Translations under genes and position numbers: made by a program
Assembly (NCBI GenBank): GCA_038373885.1
Contig: JAWZYV010013141.1
Location: forward strand, 1,550,001 to 1,614,000
Reading direction: 5' to 3'
DNA: 64,000 nucleotides
DNA from: Cheiracanthium punctorium
Taxonomy: Eukaryota > Arthropoda > Arachnida > Araneae > Cheiracanthiidae
Shown here: positions 22,170-34,326 of the stretch, one piece after another
How positions within the stretch are numbered: the stretch's first letter is position 1
How the letters are laid out: the number at the start of each line of letters is the position of its first letter
The notes under the pieces: model-generated
The model's input: the letters and a program-made list of their open reading frames with translations, nothing else
Told to the model about the DNA's origin: nothing
Databases searched by the model: none

Positions 22170-24240
22170 ATAGGCTGGGTGGGGAAAGAGTTTTATGGGG
22201 CGTGAAGTTATCTTGAGGAGGGAAGGATGTAACAAAGAGCGTCAATTTTACGGTAATTTTTTATGCTGTTCAAATGCATATAAGAAAGTTCATGCATATA
22301 AGATAAAAGCATATAAGAAAGCATAGTTCCTCATATACCCAGTTTAGAGAATGAACGAAGGTGACGTGCTGTTGCTAAAGGCTTTCTAAACACGTTTATG
22401 GTAAAAAGACATCACCAACTGTGTTTCAGGAACTCTTGAGTCAAGTCTTGTTTAATGTTTTCACTGCTGTTTTATGCTACGATTACTGCATTTACTATTT
22501 CATGTTTATTCAGTTTTGCACTAATGAGTCACAGAAGTTCTCCTGGGCAATTCTATGCTAAAAATGAGGTATTTTACATCTGCCTGATATCTGTTTGTAG
22601 TCAGCTCGATAGAATGATGGGAGGTGTTGCAAGTTTAATTTCCAGGAGTTATTGGATTGTCGTAAGCAAAAGTTCATTTGAACATACTTTTATAGATTTA
22701 AAACAGTTAAATGTTTTTTTTATAATTAATTTTTCTCATATATTATTGAAAAAAAGGGGCTGGTCATATTTTTTTCTTTGAAAAGATAATTTTAGTGCAA
22801 AACGTATTCGTATTGCGTGAAGTTCACTTGATATCGAAATTAAAGATACGCGCGTGGCTGTTTTTACTGCCGTCTGACTCCTTATCTGCAACCGAGAAAT
22901 GGAGTGTGATATTTTGTAGTTAAATATTTTGTAGCTAATTGTAAACTTACAGGCACTTGTAGAAGTTTTGAAATATCTTTATAAAATTTAGAACTAATTT
23001 TTTTAACCCTGCGAACTTACAACAATCTACTGGGAGTGTTCAAAAATTACTTTGCACTAGAAAAATGAAGGTAAGGTGAAAAACACTAAAATGAAAAAGA
23101 TGCGTAAAAAGTATGCTGATTTTTTAACTTAATCTCACAGTAATTTAGTAGACATTGTCAAAATGTTGCGCTAATCGTTCGACACGTTGACAATAAAAAA
23201 AAACGCTTCTCGGTCTGGGAGCTACCTTAGAACAGCTCTTTCAACCTGATCATCATTAGAATATTGTCTGGTTCTTCGGCCCTGAATTTTGAATAGAGCA
23301 GACAAAAAATCAGTGAGTGGTTAGATGTACTGCACTATATGTAAGTATCTTAAATATGAAGTGTTATAACATCCATCCAGTTACAAAACTAATTAAAAAA
23401 AATTCTAAAAATAGGACACGAGTCTATGAAACTGAGGCTATAGGACACAGCAAAATGAGAAAAAAAAATTAGTGCATTTTACATTTTTTTTACATGGAAC
23501 CTTTTGAAACAATTTCTTTGTGCTTGAATACATGAAAATACTTCACACTTTTCTTGCATTTTGATTGCATGCGCGTGCATTCATTCATGCACTCATAAAG
23601 ATGCATTTAACTTTTGGCTTCAAATAGCTTGACACGCCCTTTATTTTCTCTGGTGGAGATTTTTCTGCCATCTACAGAGCAAAAGTGATAAAGTTCTGCT
23701 ATTTTTGCATCTATTATTAGTAGGACACTAGGTTTTGGTGTTAAAATTCTAAAAAAATGAAGAATATGGAGTAATGCATAGATGTGTTCTAATATTGGGA
23801 CGACAGGTCTGAGGTTTAAAAATTTATTTAGTCGAAGAGCTCAATATCTTGCATTATACCGTTCATGCTGCTTTCGACCCAAATATATGGAATATGTCTT
23901 AAGTTTAACGTGTGTTGCACTGTCGTACTTAATAACTTTCTACGTCTCTTGTTTTCCCCAATGTTGCACAAACCTCTTAGTGTTCTGCAAACTTCAACGT
24001 TAGATCGAGTTTCATCGCCATTCTTTCTCTTGTCCAACTCGGTGAGGATTGGCAGTACGCGAATGAAATTTTTACCGCTGGAAGCTGTGGAACACGGATA
24101 CCGTCGGAGGTGTTCTGCTCTTGTTTTCCAATATTGCCATCCGTGGAGAAACAAATGTAACTCGCTTTCTGAACGCACTTTATGTTTTTACGATTTGCCG
24201 TATATTGGCGCCATTTGTAACTTACTTTTAGATTTGCCCT
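22170..24240. other. Non-coding stretch, some unassigned GC-richer sequence
   Basis: The part at 23828-24251 holds overlapping open frames on both strands (116 codons minus, 128 codons plus) in a patch with somewhat higher GC. A phrase with CTTGTTTTCC occurs at about 23946 and 24120. Neither translation resembles a known domain, so no gene is called. Confidence 0.4.
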
Positions 24241-24249
24241 CGTCCAGTT

Positions 24250-24600
24250 GAAAGTAGGGTGGCTAGCACATCAGACACTACAATTACGGATCCGAGTTCA
24301 ATCGCGGGAGAAACTTGCATCCCGGACTGGGACCAACAACGGGAAACATTGTTCCAAAGTCCTGAACGGTGAAAAAGTGCAGCCGTTGCCATCTCTCGAT
24401 TTAACTACCAATAACATGGCGACCGAACGAATCGCCAAACGTGTGCTACGCCACTAAATAACTTCTTCGACACAGCTGGGTGTGTGACAGGTGATTGGCA
24501 GTTCATTCAAACGATATGTTATCGGCAGTTAAATCGAGGATGCCAACGGCAGCACTTTTCAACAATGACTATCCAGTTCCCCTTCTGTATCATTAATTCA
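24250..24600 (+). repeat. tRNA-headed SINE-like unit with inverted-repeat body
   Basis: At 24258-24315 GGTGGCTAGCACATCAGAC (A-box side) precedes GAGTTCAATCGC (B-box-like) at tRNA spacing. The body then contains arms of about 60-90 bp: CAGCCGTTGCCATC...CTCGATTTAACTACC (from about 24379) pairs with GGCAGTTAAATCGAGGATGC (about 24530) and CCAACGGCAGCAC. The inverted arms give the body a long hairpin. No coding frame. Confidence 0.5.
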
Positions 24601-26160
24601 TTCCTTCATAGGAGATAACGATGGCCGGCTATTGGATGCTACATTAATAAGACTGCCAACACCTCGCAGTGGTACGACTAGTGCTCGCCCTTGAAAAATC
24701 AATAAGTTCTATCATTCTGAAATAGTATTCTAACATGGAAAATATAGTCGCTTTTCAAAAACGATCTCCGTAAAGTTGATTCATCGAACAAATGATGGCT
24801 GTTATGACTCAAACGAGGGTCAACCACTACGACAGTAAACTTATGGCAGGATGCGAAAGTCGTATAAAAAATCGTTTCAGTCATTTCAGAAAAGGGGGAA
24901 ATATACGTTAACTGTTTGTTTACATAAAATGGTAAAGGATTTAATAAATAGTAAGCTGGCTAAAACGAGTTTTCCTGATAGTTTCAGAAAAAATTTGGGC
25001 ATGGTATATTAGAATACGTTATTGTGCTCAAAAATTGATATGGAATACTTTGGAACAGACTATACTATATTTACTTCATTAATTTGCGGAATGAAATTGC
25101 AGTTACCAAAGTATCCCAAACCAATTCTTGAATGACTGTATTTATTTATTTTTTAATTTTCTATATGATAACCACACTGTCGAAAAACTTGAATATATGC
25201 AAATAATGTCTTTTGTGTAACAAGCTTATCATAATTCATTACCTAAAGAGGGAAATGCATTAAGATCATTATATATTTGTGTGAATTATCAGTATATCGT
25301 ATTTCTACATTTACGAACCACAATATAATCTTTTTTTTCACTTTTCCCCCACCATTTCAGTATTGCTATTCGTTTCAAAACAGAGAGGCATTTCAAATTT
25401 CATTAGATCGGAGTGCATTTGCTGTTTACAAAATAAAGCTGAATTGCTTTATCTTAAATATTTTAAAAGCTTGCTACCGGATACAGCAAGGAATGAAATC
25501 AAAGAAACTTTATACTTGTATATCTAATGTCATCGTATAAAATTCCATTTTAAAAAATGCTTCTGGATAGCACGCTGTGTTCAGATATGATCAATCAGAC
25601 AAAATCATGTCTCAAGGCACTTCTTCTACTTAGATCACGTTCGCCATCTGCAAAAAAAAACTGTAAATACATCTATTAAAGTCAATCGGGTTTTGAATTT
25701 TAAAAGCGAAGCGTATTTGCTCAAAATGCTCTTCTTTAGCTTTAGAGAATAATGGAATAGATGTTTTTGTGCTTCCACAATCGTCAGCTAAATAAATTGA
25801 TGGCGCGCAGAGTATTTTTTAAAAAGGGATTTCTAGAAGCAGAATGAAATATTTGCTTGGAGACTGAAAAAAGGATTTAGTCAACATGTGTTCAGTCTGT
25901 TTTTGTAAATTAATAGCGGATGCATTTTTGAAATATCAAGTTCTTATGAAGCTTTACTGTATCTGATTAGTTGATTATTAGATATATGTGAAATAATAAA
26001 ACAATAAAGATTTCAATTTCATTTCCCCGTAATCTTTCATATTTCGAATTTAATTTCAGTTCTCTGCTTTGAGGGAGTTTGATTAAGCACAGAGTATGAC
26101 GACGGTGCCGTGATATGTTGAAGTATTTGTAATCTCACGACTTCATCAGCATGATGCCTT
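24601..26160. other. A+T-rich non-coding stretch
   Basis: No gene. A good acceptor-like pyrimidine tract ending CCACCATTTCAG (about 25359) is followed by an 87-codon frame (25277-25540 as a whole) without recognisable content. I treat it as chance. Confidence 0.5.
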
Positions 26161-26514
26161 CAGGACACCACTTTCATGCAAGATGGCGAACCTGATCACG
26201 TTGATTGTCGTGTAAAGTAATAGCTAAAAAAGTACTTCAAAAATGTGCTGGTGATCAGCCATCATTTTCTAAAAGCATGGCATCCTCGTTCAGAAGATAT
26301 CACTCCCTGCGACTTTGGTTGCGAAGGTTAATGAAGGTCAACATTTCTATCATACCAGGCTGGAATATGTACGAGATCTGAAGGACAGCATTCGACGACA
26401 TATTCGTGGTATTCCACCAGACTCACTACCGTCATCTCTGGAAAATATGGTTCCGTTTTTAGAGCACAATGTTGAACATGGCGTTCAACAATACTGTTAT
26501 TCTCTCCTAACCCT
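26161..26514 (+). pseudogene. Tc1/mariner-type transposase pseudogene
   Basis: From 26161 the translation reads QDTTFMQDGEPDHVDCRVK, then two stops, then ISHHFLKAWHPRSEDITPCDF. After a frameshift it continues DLKDSIRRHIRGIPPDSL. This parallels MQDGAPPH...WPP.SP.L.PCDF...IRR in the same transposase group as the remnant at 4502-4936, with the same 42-residue spacing between catalytic Asp residues. The stops, the frameshift and the loss of the usual FFLWG make it non-functional. The right edge may be the CCCTG at 26510-26514 followed by TA. The left TIR was not found. Confidence 0.8.
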
Positions 26515-29040
26515 GTATACATTCAATTAAAAGCTGCCATTGGTGTAAATTACGAAACATTAAGTGTCAGCTGCCAATAACATTTTCATGAATGAAAAAT
26601 TTCCTTATTAAAATATTATGTACTGCAATCTTCATTTCTGAAATTCGCGTAAGTCGGATTAATGTGAATGTGAGCTTTTTTAGATCTTGACATAAATTTT
26701 GTATATAAACAACAACAACAAAAATAATGAAACATTAAAATGTAGATGAAATCACGGAAGAAATCCAAAGTATTATTTAAATAAAATGCGCAAGGAAACA
26801 TAAATAATTCTCTAGACGACAATTTACTATAAATCCTAGGTACTTTTACAGAATAGACTTCCTTTTTTTCGAAAATTGCTTTTTAATGTGAAAAATTAAA
26901 TATTTTTTTAGTAAAGTCATTTCCTTGTTCTGCCCAAGGAAATTATTTCAATAAAGGTTAATTAGAATGTTTGATTTTACTAATGTGTTCTTTTCGCTTT
27001 CAGGCAAATTAGTTTTACCAAGACTCCATTTGGGTTATTTTATTTAATTATGGTCGTGCTGTTATCTGTGCGCACTTTTTATGTTTTCTCGATGAATTTC
27101 GCAATGTTCTCAAATAAATCTTTCAAACATTCTTGAATAATATATGAAATAGCAGAGCATTTAACAATTGTGCCTTTTAACAAATTTATTAAAGGATGTG
27201 TTTAAAAGACAGAAAATGTGTACATGTAGTTAAAATTTAAAAGTTTAATATACATTTATACTGCGATTTAATATTCCGATTTTCACATCATAAATATCAA
27301 ATTTTTCTTTCCTAGAAGTTGCTTTTCCACGTACGAAGAAACAGTCTGTTAATAACTTTTAGTACACTCATCTAGCACCTTTAGTTTTGTCGAACCCTAA
27401 TATCGAGTGAAAAAGTTACAATTTATGTTCCTGTAACGGAGAATGTATTAGTTCACCCCCTATTCAAACGTCATGCCTGTGTCAATGTTTACATGACTTT
27501 AGTTTTTCTAGCAGAGATTCTCGCCAAATCTCCCGTTTAAAAGTTCATCGTACGTTTTTTGCTTCCATGAACATGCTTTCAGTAACTTGATCCAGATAAT
27601 TGAAATAACGAACTATAACTATTAAAAATTGAGAAAATGGTTTAAAAAACTGTTCCAAACTGAGTTCTTACAGCTTTTTACCCTTCTAACATAATGTAGT
27701 AACAAAATTAGGGGTTGTTTTTAGAGACCAAATTCTTTGTCACTGAAAGAAAAAAATGTTTTCAATGTGAATATTTAAAATAAAAAGAAAATTTACAAGC
27801 AGGCCTTATCAGAGGGAACTTTTATGTATAAATAAAGTCGTTTCATGCAGGGTTTTTTGTGAAATACACTGCACATGTTTGCACTTTTTTTAAACATGTG
27901 CTATACGATTTACCGAAAAAAAATTGCTATAACAATTATGAAAACGGCGTTTTAATTTTCATAAAGACTAATCCGAAGTACTAAATGTAATGCTGTTATA
28001 CAAGTAATCGATTAATTTAAAATGGAAAATTCGCTTATAGAAACTTACACAAATAAGAATTGTCTACATGTGTAGCGAGTTTATATAATTAGGACTTTTA
28101 TCAACAATCCCCTTGAAAATTTAATAACTGTCGTAGCCCAATTGAACAGGGAAACCGCTGTATACCCAGTGACATTCACCTTTTGAAAAGGTAAAGTTGC
28201 GTGTTAGATAGTGTTTGTTTGAGTAAAAACATATGTAATACAGTTAAAATGTCTAAAGGTCTAATGGAATCAACTAGATTTATAAGTTATATGTAATAAA
28301 TTACCTCCATTGTATGCACACATATAGTTACAGAACTATTCTATAAAATATTTCAAACTATTTTCTCAAATTGTTAGTGATTTAATAGGATTTACTTAAT
28401 GTATATTTTAAATATATGTTTTGATATATTTCGTATTTGTAACTTGATAAGTAATGATATTCATTGTGAGTAAACTTATACTTAATTTTAAAAAGTTATC
28501 ATAACACAATAGAGAGTGACTGCTTCAAAAATTTATATTATACAAATCTTTACCCCTTTGATAGCTGTAATCTGATTTTTCAAATACACTTAAAGTGAAA
28601 ACTCCGTCTGGCTCTAGAACGAAAAGAAACTAGAAGAAAGTTTTCCACTTGCAAAATTATATTTATGTTCGATTCAAAGTTCATATTGTTACACAAAAGC
28701 ACGGATAATGAAAAGAAAATCATAACTAGTTTTGCATGGTTAGTTTTCCATTATTTGAACAAAAGGAAGACCTTGTTATTTAACAGTAGACTTGCACGGT
28801 AATTTTCCCTTTGAGTTAATAAAAGTGTTATTCTGATACTTTAGATAGAATACTCTGTTGTCATTTCATATTATTATATCTCAGTAGGTTTAACTTCTAA
28901 TAAATAATGTTATGCAGGTAATTTAAAAGATATCTGATACAGTAGTATAAAATAGCATCGGGAAGCAATAAGATTAAGAATTGCATATCAGTATTGATCA
29001 ATAGTCTTCAACTACAAGTTTATTTATTTATTTTTGTATC
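26515..29040. other. A+T-rich non-coding stretch
   Basis: No gene, tRNA-like element or paired inverted repeat recognised in about 2.5 kb. Confidence 0.6.
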
Positions 29041-29400
29041 TTTCTCTATAATGGCCCGTGACAACTGTAGGTTTGATAACTACGATGGCCATTTCATTAT
29101 GTGGGCATCTAGTACGCAGGCCATTGTTCGCCGTATAAGCGTCTGCTAATTTTGCACTAGAATTATTTTCTATATGAAAGACCTGGCACCTGGATTGTCA
29201 CCCCCAAAGGTACCGTTCGAACATGGAGAAAATTGAAGCCACGACATATTTTGCGAACACCAGCTCCCTTTAATGCACACTATCCACCACAATCTCAATC
29301 GAGTGAGGAGTTCATCCTCCCAAGCACTTTCCAAGGCAGAGATGCTTCGCTTTCGGTGTTCAAATGAGAACCGCGTTTAACCCATTGAGCCACTATTGAA
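29041..29400 (-). repeat. SINE-like dispersed repeat, copy 2
   Basis: On the minus strand (29400 downward) it starts with GTGGCTCAATGGGTTAAACG, an A-box-like tRNA head. It continues into CCAATC/CCAGGTGCCAGG-type sequence shared with 5257-5400. The B box is degenerate (GGTTCTCATTTG). The two copies share order and orientation over the body, which supports one retroposed family. No coding capacity. Confidence 0.5.
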
Positions 29401-31699
29401 CTTCATGTGCATGGTTATAATTTGCTTTGCAAAATATGTAGGAGATTTAGTGAAATTTTCTAAAGTACTCTCTGCTACTATTTTTTTTCCAGAAAATACT
29501 GAACTAACATAAATTGATTGTGATTAATTTTGAATGATGCAATAGTCTAATAAAATTATTTTTTAGTTATAAGCTTGACAAAAAAGTTGCATTGGCGTTA
29601 TTTTGTATCTTAGTAAGCTATCATTACAGTAAATAATACTATTCCTAACTATTTGAAGCTAAAACGAATATTTTAAAAGTAGTTTGAAAAATATATGGAT
29701 CTAAGGTGTTTTATTTTTAATCTAAATCGGAAATAATAGGTATTTTGACAATAAATGGCGGCTTCAGAAAATAAACATCCTGCTAAATAAAAAAACTTTA
29801 CTACAATTAACACTAGTTGGATAGATATACCACGTTATAAAAATGGATTCCTACAAAATAATATAAATATTAAAATTTATACACTGACGGGACTATTTTT
29901 ATATGTTCCATGGAGCATATTTTTACAAATTACACCATTAATTATAAATAATTCAAATCATCTGAAACATAAATAATGTCATATTGAGTTTTTACCACTT
30001 ATACTGTGCATTTCATATACCATATGTAAAACCTATGTTCTCATTAAAATTTTCATAATATGTCTCAGGAAAACACTAAAATCATACTTTTCTACACACA
30101 CACGCGCGCACGCAGCCTCATATCATATTCTCTTACAAAAATGCATTTTCCTTCTGCATATGTTTATTTTGTCATTCTTTTGAAATCTGTTTTCCATCGC
30201 GATGTTATTTTCCATGACGAATACTCTGAAAAAGTTTCGAAGAAAGATATACAACATTATAAAGTTAGGATATTTGTTTTGTTAACTCTATTGTACAAGA
30301 TTTATATCAAATAACAAATAAAAATGACATTTTTGAAAACCTGCTAAACCATAAAAACTTGAATTGTTGATATCTCAGGTGTCACGAATCATTAATATCG
30401 AGCTATTGATGTAATAATCTAAGTACGCACAATAAATTTATCATATTTATTTCTTTAAATTATTTCTTTATTTATTCCTTAGTTTTGCTGACCTAACGGA
30501 TTTTGAAATTAAAAAAGCGACAAATTTATTTCTTAGAATGTCGGAATGTACTTTACGATGTTTCTTAGAATATCAGGTGCCAGGCATTATGCATTTGAAA
30601 AAAAAATGTACTCTAGTATCACATTTTATATACCAAATCTTATTATCAGTCAGTGAATATAATTTGTAATCACAGCTAATCGATATAAAGAGAACATATT
30701 TAAGACTTAAATTGTTTTCCTATTTTGATATTAAGAAAAAAGAAATCAGAATTATCTTGAACTCATTACTTGCTTCAAACAATCCAAATTCTTCCAAAGA
30801 GCTAGCTTGCAATCGCTTTCTAAAGTATGGTAATTAGAGATTATTATCAAATAAAATATTGAGATATTATTAGTTTCCAACAAAAATTTTGTCGAATAAA
30901 TATCGGATATATATATTTCAAAGTAAAAATGAAAGGCTTTTCTAAATATTTTAGTTTTTTCGCTGTGTGATATATCTTTTGAAGGGATTCCTTTGAAAAT
31001 GGCTGTGCGAAATTGTACGTAATTTAAAATAGTAATTATAGTAACTTGTAAATTTTAGAAGTAAGATGTACTTCTTAAATGTGCAAGTCGAAAAAATTCG
31101 CAAATGTGGGCAATTTTATTGCTCGAACAATAAACATGCATAGGAAATTTAAAAGGATATTAATGTTATAACAATTGAAAATATTTTACATTACAATTAT
31201 ATTTTACTTTCTCAGTATCATAAATTTTTGAAATGTCCGTTATTCCTAATTTCTGCTTTTATATAAAAAAGTAATAAAATAAAATAATAAATATATAAAA
31301 TAAAATTAATTAATTAATTAAAAATATAAATAAAAACAGATATTCTACATAAAAATCAATATTTTGTACTTAAAATCGAAAGAAACTTGTACACGTTTAT
31401 CGCGATTATGGCGTAAAATTTATTGCAGAGTTTATGAATGTCCCACAGTTTTAATTTATGACCTCACATTTTTGACTGCCGTTAAGAAAACTCCGGGTAG
31501 ATGTGTTAGTTCATCCGGTTATTTCAGATAGTTTTCACACAGAGTAATATGTAAACTTGCAAAAAACTTAACAAAAAAAAAATATTTACACAGTACCGTA
31601 AAGGGAGAACGTAATGCTACGTTAAAAATATAAACAGCACGCACTAAGAATAATTTATCATTACATGTCTGTTCTGTATAGAATGCTTTCTGAACTTAC
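29401..31699. other. A+T-rich non-coding stretch
   Basis: Nothing recognisable apart from a short CACACACACGCGCGCACGC run near 30096. The 84-codon frame at 30060-30314 has no family resemblance. Confidence 0.6.
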
Positions 31700-32400
31700 C
31701 TTGCTCTGTAAGACTCATTCTTCTGTACAAAGAGTTATAATGCAGTGAAACCTAAACAGTGGCTTTCTCCCTCGAATGATTTCAACAAATATTTTTTATG
31801 GCACCGTCACAAATAAAAATTCTACTCCGTACCTTTGAATTTAAATCAGCTGTAAAATTTTTAAACACATTAAACCCATTGTCTCAATTAATAACAATAT
31901 TTTTTTCAATCAGTATTATTGCTACTAAAATGAGATTGCTCTTGACTTTTGGAGAGGTTTCGTGAATTTTTCTTGCCTGTAAAACTCCTTTTCTTGTACA
32001 GACAGTTACAATGCAGTGAAATATAAACTGTGGCTTTCTCCCTCAGAGACGTTTTTATGAGCATACGTCCCAAACAAGAATTTTGCTCTTTATAACCATT
32101 CAAATTTTTATCAGGCATAAAACTCTCTCAGACATGATCTTTTAGTCTCAATTAATAACATGTTTTAGACAATATTATTACTATCAATATGAGATTCCAC
32201 TTGACATTTGAAAGCGTTTCATGAATTTTCCTTGCCTGTAAAACTCCTTTCCCAGCACGAAGAATTACTATGCAGTGAAAGGCAAAAACTGCCCTTTTCA
32301 GATTGGTGTCACTTGATAGTATAGTAACAAACAAGAGTTCTACTCTAAACTAGCTTTGGACACTTTCTTTTTATAATATGTAGATAAGTTCGTTCTGAAA
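31700..32400. repeat. Three-unit degenerate tandem repeat (~265 bp period)
   Basis: Units begin near 31700, 31972 and 32231 with CTTGCCTGTAAAACTCC or a close variant. They continue with TACAATGCAGTGAAA, GTGGCTTTCTCCCTC (units 1 and 2), ACAAACAAGA and TCTCAATTAATAACA at matching offsets. The units are clearly diverged, so the duplication is old. Short minus-strand frames inside differ between units and are not conserved coding sequence. Confidence 0.75.
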
Positions 32401-32542
32401 AGTTCCTTAAAATTACTAAATTTATATAAACTTCAAAAAAATATTTTTATGCAATTGTAACCCGGCTGATAAAATTATTATTGTAAAATTTAAATCGTTC
32501 TGCAATTTTTTTTTTTTTTTTAAAGATTTTATGTAGCTGTAT

Positions 32543-33053
32543 CAGTGGTCGATGCAGACAAAATTTAGATACTTTTTGCTGCCCTTTCACTAAATTACTA
32601 TCAATTAAAACGACCGCCTCACAAAAATACAATCAACTAAAACAGGCTCTCCACAAAATTACAGTGGAATAATGGTCCCTTCACAAAATTACGATCAATT
32701 AAAACGCCCCTTCACAAAATTACTATTAATTAAAATGACCCCTTCAAAATAATACAATGGATTAAAACGACCCCTTCAGAAAAATACAATGGATTAAAAC
32801 GGCCCCTTCGCAAAATTACAATCGATTAAGATGGCCCTTCACATAATTACAATCGATCAAAACGGCCCTTTACTATTATTTTACCCTACATTATATTCTG
32901 TTTTACTAATTATTTTAACAAAAAGGTTACTTTCTTAAAAAATTGGAATGAAAATTAAAAAAAATAATTGTTGAAATTCACAAAATTAAGTATTGAAAAA
33001 TGAAAATTTTCACAAAAATGGTACCCTGGAAACAATTCCTAGGTCGACTCCTG
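32543..33053 (-). mobile_element. Non-autonomous TIR element with internal minisatellite, copy 2
   Basis: The reverse orientation of the element at 1294-1690. The left edge CAGTGGTCGATGCAGAC and the right edge (reverse complement CAGGAGTCGACCTAGG) match the corresponding edges of copy 1. The interior (about 32570-32870) has around nine degenerate units of the pattern CCCCTTCACAAAATTAC plus AATNNATTAAAACG, more than in copy 1, so the array length varies between copies. Confidence 0.65.
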
Positions 33054-33546
33054 TATATTTGAGATCACGTACTTGACCACTAGATAGATTTCCAGAATTT
33101 ACGTTTTACCTTCCTTATTTAAAACAGGATTTCGGGCATTTGAGTTCAGCTCGAGCGTTTAAGCTGGCATTTTTCTCTACAGCAGTATCACTTACTAAAA
33201 ATGTGAATGAAATGTAGTTTTATTTTAATGCATAATAGTAATAACTAATAATGCATAAATATAGTTGTATTTATCTATTTGTCTTTCGATAAACCAGTGT
33301 GAAATCGCGGATTTAATTTTTCTCTGTTGTGATGAATAATAATTAAAGCAATACCAAATACTTGTAAAATTACAATGGAATAAAATAGGAGTAAGCCAAG
33401 TAGTTATTTTATTCTTTCGTGTAAATTTACTAACTATTTAACTAACCGAAAAAAGAAAAGTTTTAAATACACTGTAAAAATAAACACCAGACGTCCCTAC
33501 TAGCAATTTTGCTCGGGTTACCACTTGCCACATAGCCGGCTGATAA

Positions 33547-34289
33547 GCTACTCCTGAACATTCCCAAGTGCCAGGCCTTGTACCTCTCCAACCGGAATAA
33601 GCCGACCAGGATTATGATCGACAACACCCCGATTGACTGGGAAGGACAGGTTAAATACCTTGGCGGCACCATCGACAGAAATCTCACCTGGAGACCTCAC
33701 ATTGATAGCGCCAGAGCCAAGATGGCCCTGGCCTACAGGAAGCTAGCCCCCATCATTAAAAACAAGAACCTCTCTCCGCAAAACAAAGCGCTTCTTTACA
33801 AGACATTTATAAGACCAACTGCTACGTACGCCGCACCGGTGTGGGCTTATGCCGCAAGATCCTCAATTGACCGACTAGAAAGCAAGCAGAATGGAATTCT
33901 GCGCACAATCCATCATGGGCATCATTTCCTAAAGAACGCGGCCATTAGAAGAGACCCGAACATTAAAACTCTTAGACAGTTCATTTACAGACTTGCTGTT
34001 CGGTACTATGGTACGCTGAACCAGCTTCCCAATGAAATAGCCGCGGAGTACTCGGACTATGACCCCTCCGAACCCTGCAATCGAAAACGCCCCAATGCGG
34101 TCTTCTTCGTTTTTGCGCCTCATAGTGAACTCCTGCACGACCAATCTGATCTGTAACTGATCCGGGCACCCGCCCCCGCCCCCCCCCCCACCTCATGATA
34201 AAGTACCTCAAGACATATAACTACAAACTGGAGATAAAGCTCTATGCTAAGGTACTCCGAAAAACCCAGAACTTCAGTTCAGTTCAGTT
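33547..34289 (+). mobile_element. 5'-truncated non-LTR retrotransposon (jockey-like)
   Basis: A 743-bp insert bounded by 11-bp direct repeats. It starts in the middle of the reverse transcriptase, a truncation typical of target-primed reverse transcription. It ends with a short pentamer tail, CAGTTCAGTTCAGTT, in place of poly(A). The intact frame and matching duplication point to a comparatively young insertion. Confidence 0.85.
33548..34156 (+). CDS. Jockey-type LINE reverse transcriptase, C-terminal fragment
   Basis: The frame is open from the first complete codon of the insert, so there is no true start codon; the first ATG-like candidate is a TTG at 33578. It covers the end of the RT domain, after the catalytic YxDD: NIPKCQALYLSNRNKP, then VKYLGGTIDRNLTWRPHID, then LLYKTFIRPTATYAAPVWAY, then LRQFIYRLAVRYY. 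This order is standard for the RT thumb and C-terminal region of jockey/CR1/I-group LINEs. The endonuclease, the catalytic RT motifs and ORF1 are missing. The stop TAA at 34154-34156 is followed by a C-rich tract. The fragment cannot act on its own. Clade assignment within the jockey-like group is inference. Confidence 0.85.
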   Translation, partial: LLLNIPKCQALYLSNRNKPTRIMIDNTPIDWEGQVKYLGGTIDRNLTWRPHIDSARAKMALAYRKLAPIIKNKNLSPQNKALLYKTFIRPTATYAAPVWAYAARSSIDRLESKQNGILRTIHHGHHFLKNAAIRRDPNIKTLRQFIYRLAVRYYGTLNQLPNEIAAEYSDYDPSEPCNRKRPNAVFFVFAPHSELLHDQSDL

Positions 34290-34326
34290 CCGGCTGATAA
34301 TGGCCCGAGCAAAATTGCTCCTAGGG

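Larger units (their letters stand above)
33495..34326. mobile_element. Palindromic MITE split by a LINE insertion
   Basis: The left end CCCTACTAGCAATTTTGCTC (33495 on) and the right end GAGCAAAATTGCTCCTAGGG (to 34326) are inverted copies, and both match the 73-bp palindromic element at 39835-39907. Removing 33547-34289 and one copy of the direct repeat CCGGCTGATAA (33536-33546 and 34290-34300) restores a compact element of roughly 70-80 bp. The direct repeat is the target-site duplication of the inserted retrotransposon. The superfamily of this MITE is unassigned. Confidence 0.85.

Noticed and set aside
22455..22781. 108-codon frame with hydrophobic stretches as a membrane protein
   Set aside because: Hydrophobicity follows from T-rich codons. 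There is no start context, homologue or supporting signal.
23828..24251. Overlapping frames of 116 and 128 codons on opposite strands as a gene
   Set aside because: Both are open over the same DNA with no recognisable domain, as expected for a slightly GC-richer chance stretch or a decayed repeat.
25359..25540. Exon following a strong acceptor-like CCACCATTTCAG
   Set aside because: The downstream frame is A+T-rich with no domain and no donor of quality. The signal is probably chance in T-rich DNA.
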